Positions 19,686 to 28,861 of a stretch of DNA of 64,000 nt are shown here, piece after piece. The position numbers and the translations under genes were made by a program. The notes under the pieces were generated by a model. It was not told the origin of the DNA. It saw only the letters and a list, made by a program, of their open reading frames with translations, and made no database searches. Location: the NCBI RefSeq assembly GCF_000442275.2, contig NZ_KE557306.1, forward strand, positions 776,871 through 840,870, read 5' to 3'. Origin of the DNA: Litoreibacter arenae DSM 19593 (GTDB lineage: Bacteria > Pseudomonadota > Alphaproteobacteria > Rhodobacterales > Rhodobacteraceae). Numbering within the stretch: the stretch's first letter is position 1; each line of letters starts with the position of its first letter.

Positions 19686-21062
19686 ATGAAAGTTATCATC
19701 TGCGGGGCAGGGCAGGTCGGCTGGCAAATCGCCCGTCACCTGTCGAGCGAGAAGAACGACGTCACCGTCGTCGACAACAACCCCGAACTGGTGTCCCGCG
19801 CGACGGAATCGCTGGACGTGCAAGGCATCACCGGCTTTGCCAGCTACCCCGATGTGCTGGACCGTGCAGGCGCCCGCGACGCCGACATGATCATCGCCGC
19901 GACCCATTCGGACGAGGTCAACATGGTCACCTGTCAGGTGGCGCACTCCGCCTTTTCCGTGCCACGCAAGATCGCGCGGCTGCGCTCGCAAAGCTACCTG
20001 ACGGCGATCTATTCCGACCTCTACCGCCGCGATCACATGCCCATCGACGTGGTGATCTCCCCCGAGAAGGAAGTGGCCGAGGCCGCCCTGCAACGCCTCG
20101 CCGACCCCGCCGCCTTCGACACCGAAAACTTCCTGTCGGGGCAGGTGCAGCTGCTGGGCATCCAGTTGGAAGAGGATTGCCCCGTCCTCAACACGCCCCT
20201 GCGCCAGCTCACCGAGCTGTTTTCCACCCTGCGCGCGGTCGTGGTGGGCGTGCGCCGCGAGGGCAATTTGTTTTCCCCCGATCCCGGTGACCAGTTGTTT
20301 GACGGCGATCAGGTCTATGTCTGCGCCCACCGCGAAGACGTGCCGCGCACGATGGAGATTTTCGGCAAGACCCAGTCCAAGCAGGAACGTGTCGTCATCA
20401 TCGGCGGCGGCAATGTCGGCCTTGCGGTCGCGCAGGCGTTGGAGGCCCGCACCGTACGCATCCGCGCCAAGGTCATCGAGAAAAGCCGCACCATCGCCGA
20501 ACGCGCCGCCAACGCGCTGGAACGCACGATCGTGCTGCATGGCGACGGTCTCAGCGCGGATCTGCTGAACGAGGCCAATATCAGCCGCGCAGACGCGGTA
20601 CTTTGTGTCACCGACGACGACAAGACCAACCTGCTGGCCGCCGTCCGCGCCAAGGCCGAAGGCTGCCCCATGGCCATCGCGCTCATCAACGACCCGACGC
20701 TGGTGCCGCTGATGGATGCGCTCGACGTCGACGCCTATATCAACCCCCGCGCCACCACTGTGTCGTCCATCCTGCGCCATATCCGCCACGGGCGGGTGCG
20801 CCAGATCTACTCGCTGGGCGACGCGGAGGCCGAGGTGATCGAGGCGCAGGTACTCTCCACATCGCCCATATCCGGCCAGCGTATCCGCGACATCAACTTT
20901 CCCGAAGGCGTGTTGGTCGGCGCGATCCAGAAGGGCAAAAAGATCGTGCGCCCCGAAGGCGGAACGCGGGTGGAGGAGGGCGACATCATCGTCATTTTCG
21001 CGCTGGCCGCGGATGTTCCGGAGGTCGAGCGGCTGTTGCAGGTCTCGGTCGACTTTTTCTGA
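19686..21062 (+). CDS. trkA: Trk potassium uptake regulatory subunit TrkA
   Basis: 458 aa cytoplasmic gating ring subunit. Two Rossmann RCK/KTN halves are visible: the first starts KVIICGAGQVGWQIARHLS, the second VVIIGGGNVGLAVAQALE at about residue 235. Each is followed by a RCK-C domain. The glycine-rich NAD-binding motifs are intact in both. It binds NAD(H) and nucleotides and controls TrkH, whose gene starts two bases after its stop. Potassium uptake next to ntrYX is standard in this family. Confidence 0.96.
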   Translation: MKVIICGAGQVGWQIARHLSSEKNDVTVVDNNPELVSRATESLDVQGITGFASYPDVLDRAGARDADMIIAATHSDEVNMVTCQVAHSAFSVPRKIARLRSQSYLTAIYSDLYRRDHMPIDVVISPEKEVAEAALQRLADPAAFDTENFLSGQVQLLGIQLEEDCPVLNTPLRQLTELFSTLRAVVVGVRREGNLFSPDPGDQLFDGDQVYVCAHREDVPRTMEIFGKTQSKQERVVIIGGGNVGLAVAQALEARTVRIRAKVIEKSRTIAERAANALERTIVLHGDGLSADLLNEANISRADAVLCVTDDDKTNLLAAVRAKAEGCPMAIALINDPTLVPLMDALDVDAYINPRATTVSSILRHIRHGRVRQIYSLGDAEAEVIEAQVLSTSPISGQRIRDINFPEGVLVGAIQKGKKIVRPEGGTRVEEGDIIVIFALAADVPEVERLLQVSVDFF

Positions 21063-21064
21063 TC

Positions 21065-22612
21065 ATGGGGCAGGGTCTCAAAGCATCCAGACTGCCGATG
21101 CTGCTGCGCCTGCCATTGGTGGTGCAGCTTCTGGGCGCCGGCGCTGCTGCCATGCTGATCCCCGCAATTCACGCCTTCGCGCTGAACCAGCACCGCGTCG
21201 CGCAGCCGTTTTTCTATGGCGCAATTCTGATCGGGGTTCTGGCCGCGCTGATCGGGCTGGCCACCTATCGCCAGCCGGTGCGCAACGTGGCCCGCAGCCA
21301 GCTTCTGACGCTGGTGGCGGCCTATCTGGTGCTGCCGGTGTTCCTCGCGGTGCCGCTGCACGAGGCGCGGCCCTCCATGTCGTTCTTCAACGCTTATTTC
21401 GAGATGGTCTCCAGCATCACCACAACCGGCGCGACCACGCTCGACACCCCGCGCGTGGTGCCCGATCCGGTGCATTTGTGGCGGGCGCTCGTTGGCTGGC
21501 TTGGCGGGTTTCTGGTGATCGTGTCGGCCATTGCGGTGCTGGCGCCCATGACCCTTGGCGGGTTCGAGGTCATGCGCCCCACGGCGGCGGAAGGCGGGCG
21601 GCCCGGCTCCGGCGCGCAGCTGGCCCGCGCCAGCGAGCCGAACGAGCGCATCGCCCGCTACACCAAACGCATCCTGCCGATCTATCTGGCGCTGACGCTC
21701 GCGATCTGGCTGTTTCTGGTGGTCACAGGCACCAACAGTTTCCACGGGTTGATGATCGCGCTGTCGACCATGTCGACCAGCGGTATTCTGCCGCTCAAGA
21801 CCTTGGCCGATATGGGCCTGTCGATCCCTGCCGAGATCATCATCTTCGCCTTCCTTCTGCTTGCCGTCACGCGGCAGATGATCTCCTTGCCCCGCGACAA
21901 GCATTATCTTCCGACCCTCGTGCAGGACGCCGAGATGCGGGTTGCCGTTGTTTTCGTCGTCGTGGTGCCGCTGGCACTGTGGTTCCGCCATTTCATCGGC
22001 GCGATCGAGGTCAACGAGGAGGCAAACTTGCTCGCCTCCGTCAAGGCGATGTGGGGCGGAGTATTCACCGTGCTGTCCTTCCTGACGACCACCGGCTTCG
22101 TGTCCGCCGACTGGGAAACCGCCCGCGACTGGTCGGCGCTGCCGACGCCGGGGCTGATCCTTGCGGGGCTGGCGATCATCGGCGGCGGCGTGGCAACCAC
22201 GGCGGGCGGCGTCAAGCTGCTGCGTTTTTATGCGCTCTACAAGCACGGTCTGCGCGAGATGGAGCGGCTGGTCCACCCGTCCTCCGTCGGTGGCGGCGGC
22301 AGACTGGGGCGGGGGATGCGCCGCGAGGGGGCGTTCATCGCGTGGATCTTCTTCATGCTCTTCGCACTGTCCATCGCGGCGGTGACGGTGACGCTGGCGC
22401 TGACCGGCCTGAACTTCGAAAGCGCTGTGATTTTCGCCATCTCCGCCCTGTCGACAACCGGCCCGCTGGTACAGGTCGCGCTCGACAACGGCGCGACCTA
22501 TGCGCAACTGGGAACCGGTGCCAAATGCATCCTGATCGGGGCCATGGTGCTGGGCCGGATGGAAACCCTTGCCATCATCGCGCTTTTCAATCCCGATTTC
22601 TGGCGCCGGTAG
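21065..22612 (+). CDS. trkH: Trk potassium channel subunit TrkH
   Basis: 515 aa membrane protein from the ATG at 21065, two bases after trkA; the reading frame itself continues upstream inside trkA. Four selectivity-filter repeats can be seen: SSITTTGATTLDT, STMSTSGILPL, SFLTTTGFVSADW and SALSTTGPLVQVA. Each sits in a membrane-pore-membrane unit, the architecture of the TrkH/KtrB superfamily. With TrkA it forms the Trk potassium uptake system. Confidence 0.95.
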   Translation: MGQGLKASRLPMLLRLPLVVQLLGAGAAAMLIPAIHAFALNQHRVAQPFFYGAILIGVLAALIGLATYRQPVRNVARSQLLTLVAAYLVLPVFLAVPLHEARPSMSFFNAYFEMVSSITTTGATTLDTPRVVPDPVHLWRALVGWLGGFLVIVSAIAVLAPMTLGGFEVMRPTAAEGGRPGSGAQLARASEPNERIARYTKRILPIYLALTLAIWLFLVVTGTNSFHGLMIALSTMSTSGILPLKTLADMGLSIPAEIIIFAFLLLAVTRQMISLPRDKHYLPTLVQDAEMRVAVVFVVVVPLALWFRHFIGAIEVNEEANLLASVKAMWGGVFTVLSFLTTTGFVSADWETARDWSALPTPGLILAGLAIIGGGVATTAGGVKLLRFYALYKHGLREMERLVHPSSVGGGGRLGRGMRREGAFIAWIFFMLFALSIAAVTVTLALTGLNFESAVIFAISALSTTGPLVQVALDNGATYAQLGTGAKCILIGAMVLGRMETLAIIALFNPDFWRR

Positions 22613-22749
22613 GCCGCAAACCGCCGGAAAAGCCTGATTTCGGGGCTGGACCTCCATTTCATCCCAAGACATACTGACAATTCATCAGGGACAGTGTGCT
22701 GATTTCATTGGCACTCGCACAATAAGCGCAAGAAAAAAGGCAATAAAAA

Positions 22750-22989
22750 ATGGCCGCTGATAAGCAAAATCTTCAAGACGCATTTCTCAATAACGTTCGT
22801 AAAACCAAAATCCCCGTTACGATCTTCCTGATCAATGGCGTCAAATTGCAGGGCGTCATCACGTGGTTCGATAATTTCTGCGTGCTTTTGCGTCGCGACG
22901 GACAGTCGCAGCTTGTCTATAAGCACGCGATCTCGACGATCATGCCGTCGCAGCCCATCAACCTTTACGATGGTGAAGAGAATTCTTGA
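22750..22989 (+). CDS. hfq: RNA chaperone Hfq
   Basis: 79 aa. The Sm1 motif ([21 protein letters not shown]) and Sm2 motif ([17 protein letters not shown]) are complete, with the conserved N-terminal LQDAFLN and the YKHA residues for RNA binding on the proximal face. The C-terminal tail is very short, as usual in alphaproteobacteria. It forms a hexamer that pairs sRNAs with mRNAs. An A-rich ribosome site precedes the start. The last 20 bases overlap hflX. Confidence 0.97.
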   Translation: MAADKQNLQDAFLNNVRKTKIPVTIFLINGVKLQGVITWFDNFCVLLRRDGQSQLVYKHAISTIMPSQPINLYDGEENS

Positions 22990-24259
22990 AACCGAGGACT
23001 CCGGTCTCACCCGCGCGTGGGTGATCCACCCCGACATTAAAGACGTCAAGGCCCGCAGGCTCGCCAGCTTCGCGCTGTCAGAGGCCGTGTCGCTGGCCGA
23101 GGCGTTGCCGGGCCTTGAGGTCGCAGGCTCCGAGATCGTGCCCCTGCCCAAGGTCAGGGCGGGCACGCTGTTCGGCACCGGCAAGATCGTTGAATTGAAG
23201 AACCGCCTGAAAGAGGCCGAAGTCGAGCTGGTCCTGATCGACGGCCCCGTAACGCCGGTGCAGCAGCGCAATCTGGAGAAAGAATGGGGCGTCAAGATCC
23301 TTGACCGTACCGGCCTGATTCTGGAGATTTTTTCCGACCGCGCCGCAACGCGCGAAGGGGTGTTGCAGGTCGAACTTGCCGCCCTCAGCTACCAGCGCAC
23401 GCGCCTCGTCCGCGCATGGACACACCTTGAACGCCAGCGCGGCGGGCTTGGCTTCGTCGGCGGCCCCGGCGAGACCCAGATCGAGGCCGACCGCCGTGCC
23501 ATCGACGACGCCATCGTGCGCATCCGCCGCCAGCTGGAGAAAACCGTCAAAACCCGCGAGCTGCACCGCGCCGCTCGCGCCAAAGTGCCGTATCCGGTGG
23601 TGGCCCTCGTGGGCTACACCAACGCGGGCAAATCCACGCTGTTCAATCGCCTGACGGGGGCGGAGGTGCTGGTCAAGGACATGTTGTTCGCCACGCTGGA
23701 CCCGACCATGCGCTCGGTCGAGTTGTCGGACGGGCTGGAGATCATCATGTCCGACACGGTGGGTTTCATCTCGGACCTGCCGACGCAGCTTGTCGCCGCC
23801 TTCCGCGCCACGCTGGAGGAGGTGCTGAGCGCCGATCTGATCCTCCATGTCCGCGACATCTCGCACCCCGAAAGCGAGGGGCAGGCCCGCGACGTGCGCT
23901 CCATCATGGCCGATCTGGGGGTCGACAAGGATGTGCCGGTGCTGGAGGTCTGGAACAAGTCCGACCGCCTGTCGCCGGACGCGCTGGAAGCCGCCACCAA
24001 CAAAGCCGACCGCGACGAGCACATCTTCCTGACCTCCGCCACCACCGGCGCGGGCATTGACGGGCTGCTGGATGCAGTCTCGACCCTGCTTCGCGCAGGC
24101 TCCACCACCGAGGTGATCGAGCTGGGTTTTGCCGACGGCAAGGCGCGGGCATGGTTGTTCGGCCAAGAGGTCGTGGACAGCGAAGAGCAGACCGAGACCG
24201 GCTTCAACCTGACCGTGACATGGAGCCCTGCGCAAAAGGGCCAGTTCGAAAAGCTCTAG
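22970..24259 (+). CDS. hflX: Ribosome-associated GTPase HflX
   Basis: 429 aa from the ATG at 22970 inside the end of hfq; a GTG one codon later is equally possible. The frame is open further upstream but that part is hfq in another frame. An N-terminal HflX domain has [11 protein letters not shown] and [16 protein letters not shown]. The G domain has G1 [10 protein letters not shown]3 DTVGF and G4 NKSD. It splits stalled or hibernating ribosomes. The hfq-hflX overlap is conserved in proteobacteria. Confidence 0.95.
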   Translation: MVKRILETEDSGLTRAWVIHPDIKDVKARRLASFALSEAVSLAEALPGLEVAGSEIVPLPKVRAGTLFGTGKIVELKNRLKEAEVELVLIDGPVTPVQQRNLEKEWGVKILDRTGLILEIFSDRAATREGVLQVELAALSYQRTRLVRAWTHLERQRGGLGFVGGPGETQIEADRRAIDDAIVRIRRQLEKTVKTRELHRAARAKVPYPVVALVGYTNAGKSTLFNRLTGAEVLVKDMLFATLDPTMRSVELSDGLEIIMSDTVGFISDLPTQLVAAFRATLEEVLSADLILHVRDISHPESEGQARDVRSIMADLGVDKDVPVLEVWNKSDRLSPDALEAATNKADRDEHIFLTSATTGAGIDGLLDAVSTLLRAGSTTEVIELGFADGKARAWLFGQEVVDSEEQTETGFNLTVTWSPAQKGQFEKL

Positions 24260-24316
24260 GCTCGCCCCGAACCTTTCGCGTTCTATATGGATCGGTAGCG
24301 CAAAAGGAGCATCTTC

Positions 24317-24724
24317 ATGACCGGCACATACCTGATCCTCTACGGCAGCACATTCGCCATTTTTCTGGCGCTCGACTACATCGGGCTCAGCTACCTGATC
24401 AAACCCACCTTCGAGCGCTTCATCCCCGATCTCCTGCTCGACAGCCCGCGCCTTGGCCCGGCGCTGCTGTTCTATGCGTTCTACGCCGTGGGGCTCTTGT
24501 GGTTCGTCTCGATCCCCGCCTTGTCCGGCGACAAGTCGCTGCTCTGGGTCTTCGGCTCCGCCGCGTTCCTGGGGGCCATCGGCTACGGCACCTACGAGTT
24601 CACCTCGCTGGCCGTGATGAAAGGCTGGAGCTGGACCATGGTCGCCACCGACCTGACATGGGGCACTTTGCTGACGGCAACCTCCGCCACCGCGGGCGTC
24701 GCGATCACACGGGCGTTCAGCTAA
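24317..24724 (+). CDS. DUF2177 family membrane protein
   Basis: 135 aa with four hydrophobic segments: LILYGSTFAIFLALDYIGLS, then LGPALLFYAFYAVGLLWFV, then the SLLWVFGSAAFLGAIGYGTY region and the C-terminal stretch. The motifs YGTYEFTSLAVMKGW and TDLTWGTLLTA mark the DUF2177 family, whose function is unknown. A ribosome site (AAAGGAG) precedes the ATG. The TAA stop coincides with the first three bases of a palindromic repeat element. Confidence 0.85.
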   Translation: MTGTYLILYGSTFAIFLALDYIGLSYLIKPTFERFIPDLLLDSPRLGPALLFYAFYAVGLLWFVSIPALSGDKSLLWVFGSAAFLGAIGYGTYEFTSLAVMKGWSWTMVATDLTWGTLLTATSATAGVAITRAFS

Positions 24725-24827
24725 AGCGAAATCGGTTTAATCTCCAACAGACCGCATCACTCAACGCGTTGAAATCTTTGATTCCAGGCAGCGTTGAGCG
24801 TTTCGGATTTACCGATTTCTGCTCTAG
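24722..24827. repeat. 106-bp palindromic repeat, copy 1
   Basis: It is about 95% identical by eye (five mismatches) to 55193-55298. The ends are imperfect inverted repeats: the left end begins TAAAGCGAAATCGGTTTAAT and the right end, on the other strand, reads CTAGAGCAGAAATCGGTAAA. An inner pair CTCAACGC / GCGTTGAG also folds. The first TAA is the stop of the DUF2177 gene and the terminal TAG (minus strand) is the stop of the phosphatase gene. It contains no transposase; it may be a MITE/REP-like element or a bidirectional terminator. Confidence 0.8.
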
Positions 24828-25360
24828 GGGCGGAACGCGACGATGCCGCAATTGTCGGGGTGGATGCCGGTCAGCGCCTCGATCACATGACCGTGGCAGA
24901 CGAGCGCAAGCGGTCGCTGCCGACGCGCCGCCAGCGATATGGCAAGGGCCGCCATGCGCTCTAGGAAAACCTCTTGCGGTTCCACTGGCACGCTTGCGGC
25001 GGTCTCCGGCCCTGCGTGCCACCAGATGTCGGGCAGATGCGCGAAGTCGATGTCGGGAAAAGCCGTTTTCAATTCGGCGGGCTTACGGCCCACGTCGCAG
25101 CTATGGCCCAGATGCTCCCGCGCCTCGGCCACCACATGAATGCGCTCCCTCGGAAAAATCAGCCGCGCGGTTTGCAGCGCCCGCGTCAGCGGGGAGCAGA
25201 CCACCTCGCGGATACCCAGCCGCGCCACGTCGGCGCGCACGGCGGCGGCCTGTGCTTCGCCCAGAGGCGTCAGGGGGGCGTCGAAAATCATCGGGTCGCC
25301 CGCGCCGGTAAACACCGCGTTGAAGGCCGACTGCCCGTGGCGGATCAGGTGGATGGTCAT
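24824..25360 (-). CDS. Histidine phosphatase (phosphoglycerate-mutase-like) family protein
   Basis: 178 aa from the ATG at 25360; the frame is open upstream, but this ATG gives the family-typical start MTIHLIRHGQSAFN. The RHG motif holds the catalytic histidine. SPLTRALQTARLIFP and the second histidine in LVCHGHVIEALTG complete the active site. Substrate unknown; relatives act on phosphosugars and other phosphomonoesters. The start overlaps the stop of the penicillin-acylase gene (ATGA), so the two form an operon. The stop codon lies in the repeat element. Confidence 0.9.
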   Translation of the reverse strand: MTIHLIRHGQSAFNAVFTGAGDPMIFDAPLTPLGEAQAAAVRADVARLGIREVVCSPLTRALQTARLIFPRERIHVVAEAREHLGHSCDVGRKPAELKTAFPDIDFAHLPDIWWHAGPETAASVPVEPQEVFLERMAALAISLAARRQRPLALVCHGHVIEALTGIHPDNCGIVAFRP

Positions 25361-27819
25361 TCGGGAACCAGTGTGATTGTCCCCTCGGCACCGGCCCGCG
25401 CCAGCTCCGGATCGAGGGACATGGGGATATATTCGCCGCGCCGCCACAAGACGCCCAGATCATCGTAATGCCGCGACAAGGGGTGGCCGGATTGCCCCGT
25501 GGCCATCACAAACAGCGAACTGTCAGGGTCGGCGAAGTCATACACCCCGCGATAGCCCGCCGCATGGACGTTCTGGAACGGGTCCGGCCCCTTGCCGGAG
25601 GTGCGCCCGCGCAGCAGGGTGTTGTCGCCACCCGATGTTGACTGCCGGATGTTTACGAAGGCCGAGAGCAACGGAATGCTGCCCAGCACCTGATGGTCAT
25701 GCGTCGCCTCATGCGCGTCGCCCCAGCGCCAGCTTTCGATATTCCGGCCGTATTTTTCCTCCAGCCAGACCAGCGCGTCATCCAGCGCGTAGCGCGAGAT
25801 GTCGGTGCAGGTCTCGACCGGCGCGGATTGCAGCACGTCGCACCACACCGCAGCGCCCTCGACGTCGCGGAAGACGCGTTCGATGAATAGCGGCTCCACA
25901 TGGGTGAACTCGCTCTCCAGCGTGCCGATTTCGTCACGGATCAGTCGTGTCTGCAACGCCCGCAGCCACGCGGCGTAGATCAGCGGCTCGGGAAGATGTT
26001 CGGACATCTCGCCGTTCCATTCCGCCATCAGGGCCAGCGCACGCTGGCGTTGCCGCTCCGGCGTGCCATCGGGCGCAGCCTCGTCGGTATACCACAGGTC
26101 GGCGGCGATCAGCGGCAACAGGGACCGTGCGGTGAAGGATACGGTGTCAAGCTGCGCCTCAACAAAGCTATCGCGGGTATGGACCTCGCGGTTGAGCATC
26201 AGCCGCCGCCAGCGCTGCACCCGCTGGGTGTCGCCGTAGTGATAGCTGATATGGTTGGGGAAGGGACGGTCAATCACCTTGTTGTTGGTGTTTCCCAGAA
26301 TACCGCCCGAGGGCCGCGTGAACTCGGGGTTCGACGCGTAGGGCATCACGCCCAGCCAGCGGTTCTGCTCCAGCCAGCCGGGTGACGGGATGCGCCCGCG
26401 CGACTGGTGGGCGGGGTTGCGGCGCGGCACGTGGCCGATGGTTTTCAGCGCGATGCTCTCCTGATCCACGATCGTCAGGTTCTGCGCAGGGGCCACGTAA
26501 TCCGCCGCTGCGGCGATGACCTCCGCCGCGCTGCCCGCGCGCATGATCTGCAACCCCGCCTGCATCGAGGTGTCCTGATCGGTCAGCAGTGTCCAGCTTA
26601 GCGCCGCCTCGTGGTTCAGGGGCGTGATGGTGCCCAGATTGTAATGGTCCTCCGGCAGCACGGGGCCGTTATCGGTCCAGCGCAGGTTGATCGTTTGCGA
26701 CGGCGCGTCCTTGATCTTGATGATCGACTGGCCTTTGCGGAACGGCTTGTAGCCGTCCGGTGTCAGATACTCGTCGGGGTTGTCCGGGTTCACCTTCTCG
26801 ATCAGCACGTCTTGGTCATCGACATAAGCGGTGGTCAGCCCCCAACCCACCTTGTCGGAGCGTCCCGTCAATATCACCGGCATCCCGGGAATGGTGCCAC
26901 CGATGACGCCGCCGGTCGACAGGTCCAGCCGGGCCAGATACCAGATCGACGGGGCCGACAGGCCCAGATGCGGGTCGTTGGCGAGCAAGGTGCCGCCCGC
27001 CGCAGAGCGTTCCGGCGCGGCGGCGAAGGCGTTGGAGGCGCCGGCCAGACCGCGTTCTGGGAAGGGTGACAGCGGGTTTTTCGGCCCGCTGGTATTGGCG
27101 GCATAGCGCGGCAGGTCCAGGCCTTCCAAGAGCGCCGCATAGTCCAGCGCCGCGATCCCCGTGCCCGGCGCGTCGGGCAGCAGGTCACGCACCCGCTCCG
27201 GCTCCAGCAGCAGCGAGGTTCGGGCGCGGATGACCTCTTCCTCCAGATGGCCGGACAGCTGCAAACCCATCAGTTTGATGACCGCGATGCTGTCGGCGGG
27301 CTGCCAGGGCGCGATCTGCGGCGAGAACAGGAAGAACTCCGGCGCACCGCGCCCCAAGGCGTCGCGGTTGACGATGCGCAGCCACGCGTTGACACCCGCG
27401 GCATAGGCATCCAGCGCCGCGCGGGTCCGGTCGTCCTGGAAGGCCACCGCGCGTTGCGCATGGCCGTAGAGGTCGAGGCGTCGGATCAGCTTGTCCACCT
27501 TCACCGTACGCTCCCCGAACTGCTCGCTCAGGCGGCCTTGGGCGGTGCGGCGCAGCATGGTCATCTGCCACAGGCGGTCCTGCGCATGGGCGAAGCCCAG
27601 CCCGTAATAGACGTCGTTGTCATCCTCGGCGAAGATATGCGGCACGCCGGAATTGTTGCGGATGATCTCGACCGGGCCGCTGATTGCGGGGACGGTGTAG
27701 TCGGCGTTGTAGTCCACCAGCGAGCGCGAGGCGAGGTAGTAGACCCCCGCAAGCGCCAATCCGGCCAGCAGCGCCAGCAGCAGGAACAGCCGCAACGACC
27801 ATTTGAAAACCAGACCCAT
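25357..27819 (-). CDS. Penicillin acylase family Ntn-hydrolase
   Basis: 820 aa. An N-terminal membrane segment or signal (LRLFLLLALLAGLALAGVYY) is followed by the alpha chain (GPVEIIRNNSGVPHIFAEDD, YGLGFAHAQDRLWQM). The predicted autocatalytic cut lies before S262 in GASNAFA, which becomes the N-terminal nucleophile of the beta chain. Further motifs are LLANDPHLGL and IPGMPVILTGRSDKVGWGLT. Family members cleave amide bonds of penicillins, cephalosporins or acyl-homoserine lactones. The substrate here cannot be named. It is the first gene of a two-gene unit with the histidine phosphatase and is divergent from the dehydrogenase. Confidence 0.92.
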   Translation of the reverse strand: MGLVFKWSLRLFLLLALLAGLALAGVYYLASRSLVDYNADYTVPAISGPVEIIRNNSGVPHIFAEDDNDVYYGLGFAHAQDRLWQMTMLRRTAQGRLSEQFGERTVKVDKLIRRLDLYGHAQRAVAFQDDRTRAALDAYAAGVNAWLRIVNRDALGRGAPEFFLFSPQIAPWQPADSIAVIKLMGLQLSGHLEEEVIRARTSLLLEPERVRDLLPDAPGTGIAALDYAALLEGLDLPRYAANTSGPKNPLSPFPERGLAGASNAFAAAPERSAAGGTLLANDPHLGLSAPSIWYLARLDLSTGGVIGGTIPGMPVILTGRSDKVGWGLTTAYVDDQDVLIEKVNPDNPDEYLTPDGYKPFRKGQSIIKIKDAPSQTINLRWTDNGPVLPEDHYNLGTITPLNHEAALSWTLLTDQDTSMQAGLQIMRAGSAAEVIAAAADYVAPAQNLTIVDQESIALKTIGHVPRRNPAHQSRGRIPSPGWLEQNRWLGVMPYASNPEFTRPSGGILGNTNNKVIDRPFPNHISYHYGDTQRVQRWRRLMLNREVHTRDSFVEAQLDTVSFTARSLLPLIAADLWYTDEAAPDGTPERQRQRALALMAEWNGEMSEHLPEPLIYAAWLRALQTRLIRDEIGTLESEFTHVEPLFIERVFRDVEGAAVWCDVLQSAPVETCTDISRYALDDALVWLEEKYGRNIESWRWGDAHEATHDHQVLGSIPLLSAFVNIRQSTSGGDNTLLRGRTSGKGPDPFQNVHAAGYRGVYDFADPDSSLFVMATGQSGHPLSRHYDDLGVLWRRGEYIPMSLDPELARAGAEGTITLVPE

Positions 27820-27918
27820 TTATCCGCCATGTTTTCGCGCCGCTATTGACGCCTCAGCCCCTGTCGTTACACCCGTCAGCAGGCATAATCAAACAGATGA
27901 AACAGGGAGGGCCCGCAC

Positions 27919-28794
27919 ATGGCCAAAGTTAGTTTTCTGGGGTTGGGCGTCATGGGCTACCCGATGGCGGGGCATCTGGTAAAGGCAGGCCACGAGGTCA
28001 CCGTTTACAACCGCACCACCGCCAAGGCCGAGAAATGGGCCGCCGAGCATGGTGGCAATTTTGCGCCGACCCCACGCGAGGCGGCCGAGGGCGCGGATTT
28101 CGTGATGGCCTGCGTCGGCAACGATGACGACCTGCGCGCGGTCTGTCTGGGCGATGACGGCGCGTTCGCGGGCATGTCGGCGGGCACGATCTTCGTGGAC
28201 CACACCACGGTGTCGGCCAAAGTCACCCGCGAGCTTTACGCCGTGGCGGATGAGCGCCAGATCAGCTTCGTCGACGCGCCGGTGTCCGGCGGACAGGCGG
28301 GGGCCGAGAACGGCCAGCTTGGCGTGATGTGCGGCGGCGATCAGGGCGCCTATGACCGCGCGGAGCCTGTAATCGACGCCTATGCCAAGGCGTGCAAGCG
28401 ACTGGGCGAGAACGGGGCAGGGCAGTTGACCAAGATGGTCAACCAGATCTGTATCGCGGGGCTGGTGCAAGGCCTGTCCGAGGCGTTGCATTTCGCCGAC
28501 AAGGCAGGGCTGGACGGCAAGGCGGTGGTCGAGGTGATCTCCCAAGGCGCGGCGGGCTCGTGGCAGATGTCGAACCGCTACGAGACGATGATCGACGACA
28601 AGTTCGACCACGGCTTCGCGGTGGACTGGATGCGCAAGGATCTGGGGATATGTCTGGACGCCGCAGACGAGAACGGCGCGTCCTTGCCGGTCACCGCCTT
28701 GGTGGACCAGTTCTACAAGGACGTGCAGAAACTCGGCGGCGGCCGCTGGGACACGTCCTCGCTGATCAAGCGGCTAAGGGCGTTGGACGGGTAG
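27919..28794 (+). CDS. Beta-hydroxyacid dehydrogenase (3-hydroxyisobutyrate dehydrogenase-like)
   Basis: 291 aa. The Rossmann start VSFLGLGVMGYPMAGHLVKAGH binds NAD(P), the substrate motif DAPVSGGQAGAENGQLGVM follows, and the catalytic lysine lies in GQLTKMVNQI. FAVDWMRKDLGICLDAA is the typical C-terminal helix. The family covers 3-hydroxyisobutyrate dehydrogenase, tartronate semialdehyde reductase and related enzymes, so the substrate is open. A ribosome site (AGGGAGG) precedes the ATG. No catabolic partner genes sit beside it. Confidence 0.9.
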   Translation: MAKVSFLGLGVMGYPMAGHLVKAGHEVTVYNRTTAKAEKWAAEHGGNFAPTPREAAEGADFVMACVGNDDDLRAVCLGDDGAFAGMSAGTIFVDHTTVSAKVTRELYAVADERQISFVDAPVSGGQAGAENGQLGVMCGGDQGAYDRAEPVIDAYAKACKRLGENGAGQLTKMVNQICIAGLVQGLSEALHFADKAGLDGKAVVEVISQGAAGSWQMSNRYETMIDDKFDHGFAVDWMRKDLGICLDAADENGASLPVTALVDQFYKDVQKLGGGRWDTSSLIKRLRALDG

Positions 28795-28861
28795 CGGGCG
28801 GCAACAGCGGCCGGTCCTCCGACATCATGTATATTACAAGTTTTCCATCGGGCGAGCCGCT

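Noticed and set aside
20807..22672. 621-codon minus-strand frame opposite trkA and trkH
   Set aside because: Antisense of well-conserved TrkH pore repeats; composition typical of GC-rich shadow frames.
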